Shown here: one piece after another, positions 8,132 to 16,076 of the stretch | Layout: each line of letters begins with the position of its first letter | Position numbering within the stretch: the first letter of the stretch is position 1 | Source: Petrimonas mucosa | GTDB lineage: Bacteria > Bacteroidota > Bacteroidia > Bacteroidales > Dysgonomonadaceae | Direction: 5' to 3' | NCBI RefSeq assembly: GCF_900095795.1 | Contig: NZ_LT608328.1 | Span: 496,001-560,000, forward strand | Length of the DNA stretch: 64,000 nt | Notes under the pieces: model-generated | The model's database searches: none | What the model saw: the letters and a program-made list of their open reading frames with translations, nothing else | Told to the model about the DNA's origin: nothing | Program-made: the position numbers and the translations under genes

Positions 8132-9418
8132 ATGATCTATTTCCAAAGCGGATCCGCTCAACATAAACTGTCTCGAAAAGACCTGGAATCCGGTCTTTGC
8201 GAGGCTTTTGCCAAATTAGGCGAAAAGCATAAGGTATTGGTGATTCCGCCAGATTATACCCGGCTGCCTAGCCGTGCCGGGGAACTGACCGAGATAAGCT
8301 GGGAATATTACGGCGACAGGTTGACCGATATTCTTCCGGCGCTGGGGACACATACCCCAATGAGTGATGCCCAGATTGCACACATGTTCGGAAAGACTCC
8401 GGCCAGTCTTTTCCGTGATCACGATTGGCGAAACGATGTGGTAACACTTGGCCGGGTTTCTGCCGAAATCGTGGAGGAGGTTTCAGAGTATAAGGTGCAC
8501 TTCGATTGGCCTGTCCAGGTCAACAAACTGCTGGTTGAGGGAAATTTCGACCTGATCCTCTCCATCGGCCAGGTGGTCCCGCATGAGGTGGTGGGAATGG
8601 CCAACTACAACAAGAATATTTTTGTGGGAACGGGAGGAGCAGAAGCGATCAATAAAAGCCACTACATTGGTGCCGTTTACGGCATGGAGCGGATGATGGG
8701 ACGGGCAGACACCCCAGTCCGGAAACTCTTCAACTACGCCTCGGAAAATTATGCCGCCCATCTGCCGATTGTCTATGTGCTCACCGTAGTCGGCGTGAAC
8801 GGAGAAGGAGAACAACAGACCTACGGATTGTTCGTGGGGGACGATTTCTCCGTTTTTGACCTGGCGGCCAAACTCTCACTCGAAGTGAATTTCCAGATGG
8901 TTGAGAAGCCGCTAAAGAAGGTGTTGGTCTGGCTGGATCCCACCGAGTTCAAGAGTACCTGGCTAGGGAACAAGTCGATCTACAGGACCCGCATGGCTAT
9001 TGCCGATGGTGGAGAGCTTATCGTGTTGGCTCCGGCATTGAAAGAGTTCGGCGAAGATAAGGAGATCGACAGGCTGATCCGCAAGTACGGCTATTTCGGA
9101 ACACCAAGAACGCTGAAGGCGGTGGAGGCAAACGTGGAGTTGCAGGAAAATCTTGGTGCAGCGGCTCACCTGATTCATGGTTCGTCCGAAGGTCGCTTTT
9201 CCATTACCTACTGTCCGGGTAAGGGGCCTGGAAACCTCACAAAGGAGGAGATCGAAAGTGTCGGCTTTCAATGGGGTGATATCGATGAGACGATGCAAAG
9301 GTACAATTTCCCGCAATTGAAAGAGGGATACAATATCTTGCCTGACGGCGAAGAGCTCTATTATATTTCGAGTCCCGCTTTGGGTTTGTGGGCACATCGG
9401 GACCGGTTTGAGTATTGA
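8132..9418 (+). CDS. LarA-family nickel-pincer racemase/epimerase (candidate D-gluconate/D-mannonate 2-epimerase)
   Basis: A 428-aa protein of the lactate racemase (LarA/DUF2088) family. By spacing, its residues match the Lactobacillus plantarum LarA set: GTH (H74) for H108, H151 for H174, K161 for K184 (the Lys bound to the nickel-pincer cofactor) and H177 for H200. The intervals H-10-K-16-H are identical to those in LarA. PDYTR at 41-44 replaces the usual DHTR motif. The superfamily racemizes or epimerizes alpha-hydroxy acids, and a D-gluconate 2-epimerase has been reported in it. In this operon the logical reaction is D-mannonate to D-gluconate. The cofactor genes larB, larC and larE are not in the window. 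It ends 4 nt before a convergent AraC gene. Confidence 0.82.
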   Translation: MIYFQSGSAQHKLSRKDLESGLCEAFAKLGEKHKVLVIPPDYTRLPSRAGELTEISWEYYGDRLTDILPALGTHTPMSDAQIAHMFGKTPASLFRDHDWRNDVVTLGRVSAEIVEEVSEYKVHFDWPVQVNKLLVEGNFDLILSIGQVVPHEVVGMANYNKNIFVGTGGAEAINKSHYIGAVYGMERMMGRADTPVRKLFNYASENYAAHLPIVYVLTVVGVNGEGEQQTYGLFVGDDFSVFDLAAKLSLEVNFQMVEKPLKKVLVWLDPTEFKSTWLGNKSIYRTRMAIADGGELIVLAPALKEFGEDKEIDRLIRKYGYFGTPRTLKAVEANVELQENLGAAAHLIHGSSEGRFSITYCPGKGPGNLTKEEIESVGFQWGDIDETMQRYNFPQLKEGYNILPDGEELYYISSPALGLWAHRDRFEY

Positions 9419-9422
9419 AGGC

Positions 9423-10304
9423 CTATCTCGCCTTTCTGAATTCCAATAGGTATTCCGATGGCGTGAAGGTTGTAATCTTCTTGAATTGCCTGTTAAAATT
9501 CGAGATATTGTTAAACCCTACCTCATAACTGATCTGGGAGATTGACAGTCTCCCTTCACGCAACAGTTTGCAGGCGTAGGCAACCTTCAACTCGTTGATA
9601 TATGCAATACACGATTTGCTTGTCTTTTCCTTGAAAAGCCGGCAAAATGCCGATTTGTTCATGCCGGCCTGATCAACAACAGCGTCCAGATCAATCGGTT
9701 GTGAATAGTGTTTGTTGATAAAGGTGAGCACCTTCATGATCCGTGGATCATTGAATTGATCGCTAAAGCTGTTTTCATAATAATCTTCATTGAGCAACTC
9801 CTTGTCACCTGTTTCGCCCATCAGTGATAATATCCTGATACACTCAATCAACAGGTCAATTTTCTTCAGATTGAGCGCTTTTTTTAAGCTCTTTTTGATC
9901 TGATCAGTCTCTTTGCTACTTTTAAAGCAGATACCATACTGCGACTCCTCGAGCAATGTTTTTATATTGTGAAACTCCGGATAGTTTTCAATGGCGGAAG
10001 AGAAAAAATTTTTAGCGAACTGAAGTACAATTGCCTTAACCCGTAATGAGGGATTGTTCCGATAATATTCGGGAGCACTCTTGTACATGTGAGGGAGGGA
10101 GCTGCCCAGTAATACCAGGTCGCCTTCCGAATAGGGTTCAATGCTGTTTCCAACGTACCGTTTGCCGCAACTCCTTATTATATATATTATTTCATATTCG
10201 GCATGGTAGTGCAACGGGTACTTGAAGTTGTCGTAATCGCACCATTTAATCTTGACCGGTGAGCCGGTGCTGAATGTGAGTTGTTCATGCATCAATTTGG
10301 TCAT
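9423..10304 (-). CDS. AraC-family transcriptional regulator with cupin sensor domain
   Basis: The N-terminal half carries a cupin-like arabinose-binding domain (HYHAEYEIIYI, then YSEGDLVLLGSSLPHMY). The C-terminal 100 residues hold two helix-turn-helix motifs ending in ISQISYEVGFNNISNFNRQFKKITTFTPSEY, the AraC signature. The start at 10304 (MTKLMHEQ) is preferred because the longer frame to 10358 runs through likely promoter sequence. It is divergent from uxuA and convergent with the larA-like gene, so it is a candidate activator of the neighbouring sugar-acid genes. Confidence 0.88.
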   Translation of the reverse strand: MTKLMHEQLTFSTGSPVKIKWCDYDNFKYPLHYHAEYEIIYIIRSCGKRYVGNSIEPYSEGDLVLLGSSLPHMYKSAPEYYRNNPSLRVKAIVLQFAKNFFSSAIENYPEFHNIKTLLEESQYGICFKSSKETDQIKKSLKKALNLKKIDLLIECIRILSLMGETGDKELLNEDYYENSFSDQFNDPRIMKVLTFINKHYSQPIDLDAVVDQAGMNKSAFCRLFKEKTSKSCIAYINELKVAYACKLLREGRLSISQISYEVGFNNISNFNRQFKKITTFTPSEYLLEFRKAR

Positions 10305-10434
10305 GGCACTGTTTTTTGATTTAGCTCGGAATTGCAAATATAGTATATTCTGTTGCAAATTTACTATTTGCCTTTAACTATTTTATTCTCTTTGTTTGTA
10401 ACATAATTTAATGTTTGGTAATCATTATTTCAAA

Positions 10435-11664
10435 ATGCCTATAGAGAAAACATGGAGATGGTTTGGCTTCAACGATACCGTTACTCTACGTGAGTTGAAG
10501 CAGATTGGTGTTGAAGGGATTGTTACTTCATTACATCACCTGAAGCCCGGTGAGATTTGGGAGGTTGCCGAGATAAAAAGGGTCCAGGATGAAATCGGAA
10601 AGGAGGGTTTGAGATGGAGTGTTGTGGAAAGCCTTCCTGTATCTGAAGAGATCAAACTCAATTCCGTAAAAAGCAGTGAGCACATCGAAAATTATAAGAG
10701 ATCCCTGATAAATCTCAGTAAATGCGGGATAGATACAGTCTGCTACAACTTCATGCCGGTACTCGACTGGGTAAGGACCGATCTGCAATATAGAGACCGG
10801 GATGGGAGTGAGACCATGCTGTTCGATCTGATAACGTTTGCACTTTTTGACATATATATCCTGAAGCGGGCCGGTGCGGAGAGGGATTACTCTTCGGAGA
10901 TCTTATCGAGGGCGAAAGAGAGGTACGGACAGATGAATGATGATGAAAAGGAGAAACTTGCCTACAATATCATCGTCTACACTCAAGGGTTCGTCAACAG
11001 TGCTGTTACCGACAGCGAGGATTACATCTCCCTTTTCACCCGGGCACTGAATAGATACAGTGCGATTGACAAAGCAGTGTTGAGGAACCATTTTTCGATC
11101 TTTATAAAAGAGGTGGTTCCTGTCGCCGAGCAATATGGGATAAGATTGTGCATTCATCCCGACGATCCGGCCTTCCCATTATTGGGTTTACCCCGGATGG
11201 CCGGTTCCATCGAGGATTTCGAATGGATCTTCTCGCAAGCCGCTTCAGTTGCGAACGGATTTACGCTCTGTACCGGATCACTTGCTTCCAGATTTGGCAA
11301 CGATCCTGTTGAATTTGTGAAACGATTTTCGGAGAGGATCCATTTTGTACACCTGAGAAATATTCAGTTCCTGAATGAGGGATCTTTCTTTGAATCGGGT
11401 CATATCGATGGTTCAGTCGATATGTACGAAGTGGTAAGATTGCTTTTGAATGAATTGCATACCAGACAGAAAGCGGACAGGAGCGATCTCCGCCTGCCAA
11501 TGCGGGTGGATCATGGCAAGAAGATCCTGAGCGATTTTTCAAGGGAGTCCAATCCCGGCTATCCGTTGATCGGGCGACTGAAAGGATTGGCAGAGATCTC
11601 CGGCCTGATAGCAGGCGTGGAAAGGGGAATGAGAGAGTATACAAATAGTAATAGAAGTAAATGA
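10435..11664 (+). CDS. uxuA: Mannonate dehydratase
   Basis: Dehydrates D-mannonate to 2-keto-3-deoxy-D-gluconate. The start MPIEKTWRWFGFNDTVTL matches the N-terminus of UxuA proteins, as do GVVTSLHH-like GIVTSLHHLKPGEIW, VVESLPVSEEIK and the signature TVCYNFMPVLDWVRTDL. Metal ligands are expected in LCIHPDDP and FVHLRNIQF and in MRVDHGKKI. At 409 aa it is full length. A longer frame begins at ATG 10411, but the 10435 start agrees with family N-termini. It overlaps the next SDR gene by 4 nt (ATGA), a sign of translational coupling. Confidence 0.95.
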   Translation: MPIEKTWRWFGFNDTVTLRELKQIGVEGIVTSLHHLKPGEIWEVAEIKRVQDEIGKEGLRWSVVESLPVSEEIKLNSVKSSEHIENYKRSLINLSKCGIDTVCYNFMPVLDWVRTDLQYRDRDGSETMLFDLITFALFDIYILKRAGAERDYSSEILSRAKERYGQMNDDEKEKLAYNIIVYTQGFVNSAVTDSEDYISLFTRALNRYSAIDKAVLRNHFSIFIKEVVPVAEQYGIRLCIHPDDPAFPLLGLPRMAGSIEDFEWIFSQAASVANGFTLCTGSLASRFGNDPVEFVKRFSERIHFVHLRNIQFLNEGSFFESGHIDGSVDMYEVVRLLLNELHTRQKADRSDLRLPMRVDHGKKILSDFSRESNPGYPLIGRLKGLAEISGLIAGVERGMREYTNSNRSK

Positions 11665-12485
11665 GAAGCACAATTTTTGATTTATCGGGAAAAGTGGCTA
11701 TTGTAACCGGGGGAACTGGAGTGCTGGGTGGCTCCATCGCCGAATCACTCCTTGCAGCTGGAGTCAAGGTGGCGATCATTGCCCGGAATGAGTCGAATGT
11801 AGAGGAGAAGAGCGGAGTTTTCCAGGAAACCTTCGGGAAAGAGAGTGTATCGGGATATGCCTGTGATGTTCTAGATATTGGACGGCTTGAGACGGTCAGG
11901 CAGGATATCCTTGAGAAGTGGGGCGGAATAGATATTCTGGTCAACTGCGCAGGAGGAAATGTGAAAGGAGCCACGCTGACCGACCAGCAGTCGTTTTTCG
12001 ACATGGATCTCAACTTGTGGGATGAAGTATTGGATTTGAACCTGAGCGGCACGATCTATCCTTCATTTGTTTTCGGGGAGATCATGGGGCGCCGGAAGAG
12101 CGGTTGCATCATCAATATTTCGTCGATGGCGGCCCTTACGGCCATCACCCGTGTTCCCGGCTACTCGGCAGCAAAAGCGGCTGTTGACAATTTTACGCGA
12201 TGGCTTGCCATGGAGATGGCGTTGAAATTCAGCGACAAGATCAGGGTCAATGCGATTGCGCCAGGTTTCTTTATCGGGAAACAGAACAGAAATGTGTTGT
12301 TGAATGATGACGGATCTCTTACCGAGCGGAGCAAGAAAGTGTTGGCAAGAACGCCCATGAAACGGTTCGGAAAGATTACCGAGTTGAATGGAGCCGTACA
12401 GTTCCTCTGCTCGGATGCGGCAAGTTTTATTACCGGTGTCGTTCTGCCTGTAGATGGTGGGTTTAGTATTTATAGCGGGGTATAA
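11661..12485 (+). CDS. SDR oxidoreductase, probable D-mannonate oxidoreductase (UxuB-type function)
   Basis: A 274-aa classical SDR with TGGTGVLG at 16-23, NCAGGN near 95-100 and the triad S155, Y168, K172. It is translationally coupled to uxuA through a 4-nt overlap, which strongly suggests it supplies or consumes mannonate (fructuronate to mannonate with NAD(P)H). It is a divergent paralogue of the SDR at 4700; the two share most motifs, including NRxxLLxxDGS/T near the C-terminus. Having two such enzymes in neighbouring operons suggests different substrates or cofactor preference. Confidence 0.87.
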   Translation: MRSTIFDLSGKVAIVTGGTGVLGGSIAESLLAAGVKVAIIARNESNVEEKSGVFQETFGKESVSGYACDVLDIGRLETVRQDILEKWGGIDILVNCAGGNVKGATLTDQQSFFDMDLNLWDEVLDLNLSGTIYPSFVFGEIMGRRKSGCIINISSMAALTAITRVPGYSAAKAAVDNFTRWLAMEMALKFSDKIRVNAIAPGFFIGKQNRNVLLNDDGSLTERSKKVLARTPMKRFGKITELNGAVQFLCSDAASFITGVVLPVDGGFSIYSGV

Positions 12486-12509
12486 ACAGGTATTTACTAA
12501 ATATAAGAG

Positions 12510-13775
12510 ATGATGAAAAGAGTATTTGGAATAGTTGCTTTACTGATCTCCTTCCCGTTGTTCGCCCAGGAGTTGATCACTTTCTCCTTGAAGGCGAACA
12601 GGGATTATCTGGATGTTCCAGTCTCATTTCCCCTGCAACAAGTCAACTATAATATGGACAGTGTGCAGTTGGAGCTGTTTGAGATTGTCAATTCTGCAGA
12701 AAAACCTGTAGCATGCCAGGTGGAAGCGGGGCATACAGCACATCTCTGGTTTATCCTGGAGGGTTTCACTCAAAAAAATAGAACACGGAGATTTGTCATT
12801 AAGAGAAGAAGTGGAGGTTTGGCAAAGAAGAGATCCGCAAGTATGAGCACGAAGTCGTCGGATGGAAACCTGACACTCTATACCGATGACAAACCAGTAT
12901 TGAGTTATAGATTCCGCACGATGTATCCGCCGGAAGGGGTGAACCCCCTATTCGAACGTTCGGGATTCATACACCCTGTATGGTCGCCACAGGGAGAGAT
13001 GCTGTCTCGCGTGCAACCTCCCGATCATTATCATCATTACGGTATATGGGGGCCCTGGACCCTGACCCATATCGGCGAGAGGAAGGTCGATTTCTGGAAC
13101 CTGGCCGATGGAGAGGGAACCGTCAGGTTTGCCGGATTCCTGTCGGAAGTTTCCGGCGATGTCTTTGCAGGATTCAAGGCATTGCAGCAACATATAGATT
13201 TTGGAGGGAAGGGTTGCGACCAGATCGCGATCAACGAGATATTGGATGTCAGGGTTTGGAACAACAGCAGGGGGGTGTGGGTAATCGATTATACCACCTC
13301 GCTGAATACTCCGCTGGAAAATGGTATCCTGTTCGATGCCTACCGTTACGGTGGGGGGATTGGCTTCAGGGCAACCGAGAGGTGGAATAGAGAGAACTGC
13401 ACGGTCCTGACTTCGGAAGGAAGAAGCCGTGCTGATGCCGACGGCAGCAGTGCCCGATGGTGTATTGTGGAGGGTGAATCGGAGAGCCGGGAGGGCAGAT
13501 CGGGCATCCTGTTCCTGAGTCATCCTGCAAACCGTGCACATCCGGAGCCGATGCGCGTCTGGCCGCTGGATGGCAATGGGGGACGTGGTGATCTCTTTTT
13601 CGAATTCACGCCAATCCGGCACAAATCTTGGGAGTTGAAGAGAGGCTCCGATTATGCTTTAAAGTACCGGATGATCGTATTCGACGGAAAAATTGATCCC
13701 CGTACGGCAGAAATGTACTGGAACAGTTTTTCGGAAATGCCGCAAATTAAAGTCGAATCAATTAAATATCAATGA
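12510..13775 (+). CDS. DUF6807 (PmoA-like) secreted protein, long form
   Basis: Signal peptide at about 1-20 (ends LFAQ). The region FIHPVWSPQGEMLSRVQPPDHYHHYGIWG is the hallmark of the family named PmoA or DUF6807, which is common in Bacteroidota glycan loci and Planctomycetes. The several His residues (DHYHHYG) look like a ligand or metal site. At 421 aa it has an extra N-terminal beta-rich domain (about 25-130) compared with the next gene. The enzymatic role is not established to my knowledge; the 'methane oxygenase' name is not meaningful here. It lies 24 nt after the SDR and overlaps the next gene by 4 nt. Confidence 0.8.
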   Translation: MMKRVFGIVALLISFPLFAQELITFSLKANRDYLDVPVSFPLQQVNYNMDSVQLELFEIVNSAEKPVACQVEAGHTAHLWFILEGFTQKNRTRRFVIKRRSGGLAKKRSASMSTKSSDGNLTLYTDDKPVLSYRFRTMYPPEGVNPLFERSGFIHPVWSPQGEMLSRVQPPDHYHHYGIWGPWTLTHIGERKVDFWNLADGEGTVRFAGFLSEVSGDVFAGFKALQQHIDFGGKGCDQIAINEILDVRVWNNSRGVWVIDYTTSLNTPLENGILFDAYRYGGGIGFRATERWNRENCTVLTSEGRSRADADGSSARWCIVEGESESREGRSGILFLSHPANRAHPEPMRVWPLDGNGGRGDLFFEFTPIRHKSWELKRGSDYALKYRMIVFDGKIDPRTAEMYWNSFSEMPQIKVESIKYQ

Positions 13776-14668
13776 AAATGAAAAAAAATCTCATTGTCAT
13801 TCTAGCGCTCCTTTTTCATCCCGTGGTTTTTTCACAAACCAAGGTGACAGCAGAAAAAAGGGGAGACAGGATTGAAATCAGTATCAACGGAAACCTTTTT
13901 ACCACCTATATTTTGTCGGAGTCTGAGAAATATCCATTCTTTTTTCCGGTAAACGGTCCATCGAATGGATCGGTCACGTCCATGCGCAATGCCAATTATC
14001 CCCATCACAGTTCACTTTTCTTTGGTTGCGACCGGGTAAATGGAGGAAACTATTGGCAAGAGGGTCTGGAAAGGGGGCAGATCATTTCACTAAGGGCTGA
14101 TATACTTGAATCTGGAGGAGAGAGAGTGGTTATCGAGAATGAATGCATCTGGAGACGTCCGGGTGCAGATGCCCCCATCAGGGATAAGCGGCTCATTACC
14201 GTTTCAGCCCCGTCTGCCGACAAATTCCGGATAGATTTCGATGTGACCATGGAGATGCTTATGGATGTGGTGATCGAGAAGACGAACCATTCGCTCTTTA
14301 GTGGAAGAGTCGATCCCGATCTGGCAGTAATCAACGGAGGAGTGATGGTGAATGCCGAGGGAGATAGAGGCGAGAAGGATACCTTTGGAAAGAGATCACC
14401 CTGGATGGATTGTCATGGTAAAAGACAAGGCAAGACAGAGGGGATTGCTATTATGCAGCATCCATCGAATGATTGGTATCCATCACCGTGGTTCACCCGC
14501 GATTACGGATTCTTCTCACCCACGCCCATGTACTGGCCGGAAAACGATAAGCATATGTCGTTTAAAAAGGGAGATCAGATCAGGCTCAGATACCGGGTAT
14601 TGGTTCACTCGGGGAATCACCTGGAGGCCAATATCGCACAAGAATTTGAAAAGTATAAATCAGAATAA
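13772..14668 (+). CDS. DUF6807 (PmoA-like) secreted protein, short form
   Basis: 298 aa with a signal peptide (ends VVFSQ; the ATG at 13778 is an alternative start). It shares the DUF6807 plan with the preceding gene: an upstream NYPHHSSLFFGCDRVNG segment takes the place of DHYHHYG, and the C-terminus has FFSPTPMYWP followed by a strand LRYRVLVHSG, parallel to LKYRMIVFDG in the longer protein. The pair therefore looks like tandem diverged copies. The 4-nt overlap with the previous gene argues for coupled translation and joint function, probably on a periplasmic sugar derivative. Confidence 0.75.
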   Translation: MKMKKNLIVILALLFHPVVFSQTKVTAEKRGDRIEISINGNLFTTYILSESEKYPFFFPVNGPSNGSVTSMRNANYPHHSSLFFGCDRVNGGNYWQEGLERGQIISLRADILESGGERVVIENECIWRRPGADAPIRDKRLITVSAPSADKFRIDFDVTMEMLMDVVIEKTNHSLFSGRVDPDLAVINGGVMVNAEGDRGEKDTFGKRSPWMDCHGKRQGKTEGIAIMQHPSNDWYPSPWFTRDYGFFSPTPMYWPENDKHMSFKKGDQIRLRYRVLVHSGNHLEANIAQEFEKYKSE

Positions 14669-14679
14669 CCAGAAATCAG

Positions 14680-16056
14680 ATGAAAAGAAGGATGTTTATC
14701 AAGAAAGCAGCTGCCTCAGCAGTCGGAACAGTGGTTATACCTACTATTGTTCCAGCTTCGGTGTTTGGCAAAAATGCACCGAGCAACAGGATCCATATCG
14801 GGCAGATCGGGTTCGGTAGAATTGCACGCGATCATGATATGGCCGAGACCATAGTGTATGACCAGGCGCAGTTTATTGCAGTGTGTGATGTAGATAAAAA
14901 ACGGCTCTATGACGGGAAGAACTACATCGATAATTACTATGCGAAGAAGACGGGCAACAGCAACTATTCCAATGCCATCATGTATGATGATTACCGGGAG
15001 ATGCTTCTGAACAAAGATATCGATGCGGTAATCATCAGCACTCCGGACCATTGGCATGCAGAACCGGCAGCCAGGGCCGCCCTGGCAAAAAAAGACATCT
15101 ATCTGCAGAAACCCACTTCGCTTACAGTGGCTGAAGGAAGGTTCTTAAGTGATCTTGTCAGAAAACAGGGAGTGATCCTGCAGGTAGGTACGCAGCAACG
15201 CTCTTCCCCTCAATTCAGGATTGCCGCAGAATTGGTCAGGAATGGCAGAATTGGCAAGCTGCACACCGTGAAGATCGGTCTGCCGGGAGATCCCTCTGGC
15301 CCCGAAGCCGCAGAGATGCCGATTCCCAAGAATCTCAACTACGATATGTGGCTGGGCTCTACACCGGAGGTATATTATACGGAAATGCGCGTCCATCCGC
15401 AGGAGGGTTACGGTCGCCCCGGGTGGTTGAGATGTGAGCAGTTCGGTTCGGGAATGATCACCGGATGGGGACAACATCACTTTGAATCGGCAGCATGGGG
15501 CATGGATACGGAATATACCGGACCCATATCGGTTGAAGCGGTGGCGGAATTTCCAAAATCAGGCCTGTGGGATGTCCATGGCGATTTTATGGTGAAAGCG
15601 GAGTATGAAAACGGAATTACCATGTATACCAGTGGCGGATATCCGAACGGTATACGGTATGAAGGTAGTGAAGGCTGGATATTCGTCTCGCGCGGTAACT
15701 ACGTGGCATCCTCAAGCGATCCGGTAGCGCAGAGCAACAACGCCAAAGCATTGGATGCAAGCGATCCGAAGATCCTTACCTCGGAGATCAAGGAGGATGA
15801 GATCCATCTCTATGTAAGCGATAATCATCACGGCAACTGGCTCGATTGCATCAAGTCCAGAAAGGAACCGATCTCCCCGATCGAGATAGGGCACCGGGCC
15901 TGCACCATCTGTCTGATCAGCCATATTGCGATGAAAATACCCGGCAGACTGGAGTGGGATCCCAAAAAGGAGAGGTTCAGGAATAGTGAAGTGGCCAACT
16001 CCATGTTGAAACGGCCGCAACGTTCTCCCTACGGTACCGATTATATAAAAGTTTAG
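14680..16056 (+). CDS. Gfo/Idh/MocA-family oxidoreductase, exported (Tat-like signal)
   Basis: 458 aa. The N-terminus KRRMFIKKAAASAVG fits a twin-arginine signal, used in this family to export the enzyme with NAD(P) bound. The Rossmann motif IGQIGFGRIARDHD is at about 43-56, and STPDHWH marks the end of the cofactor domain. The catalytic motif usually written EKP is QKP here (YLQKPTS), and the downstream His region reads GWGQHHFESA instead of DWGxHxxD. The substitutions may mean altered chemistry. Related proteins oxidize the 3-OH of glycosides to keto sugars. It lies 11 nt after DUF6807 and 20 nt before the next family member. Confidence 0.88.
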   Translation: MKRRMFIKKAAASAVGTVVIPTIVPASVFGKNAPSNRIHIGQIGFGRIARDHDMAETIVYDQAQFIAVCDVDKKRLYDGKNYIDNYYAKKTGNSNYSNAIMYDDYREMLLNKDIDAVIISTPDHWHAEPAARAALAKKDIYLQKPTSLTVAEGRFLSDLVRKQGVILQVGTQQRSSPQFRIAAELVRNGRIGKLHTVKIGLPGDPSGPEAAEMPIPKNLNYDMWLGSTPEVYYTEMRVHPQEGYGRPGWLRCEQFGSGMITGWGQHHFESAAWGMDTEYTGPISVEAVAEFPKSGLWDVHGDFMVKAEYENGITMYTSGGYPNGIRYEGSEGWIFVSRGNYVASSSDPVAQSNNAKALDASDPKILTSEIKEDEIHLYVSDNHHGNWLDCIKSRKEPISPIEIGHRACTICLISHIAMKIPGRLEWDPKKERFRNSEVANSMLKRPQRSPYGTDYIKV

Positions 16057-16076
16057 CCAATAAGAGATGAGAGAGA

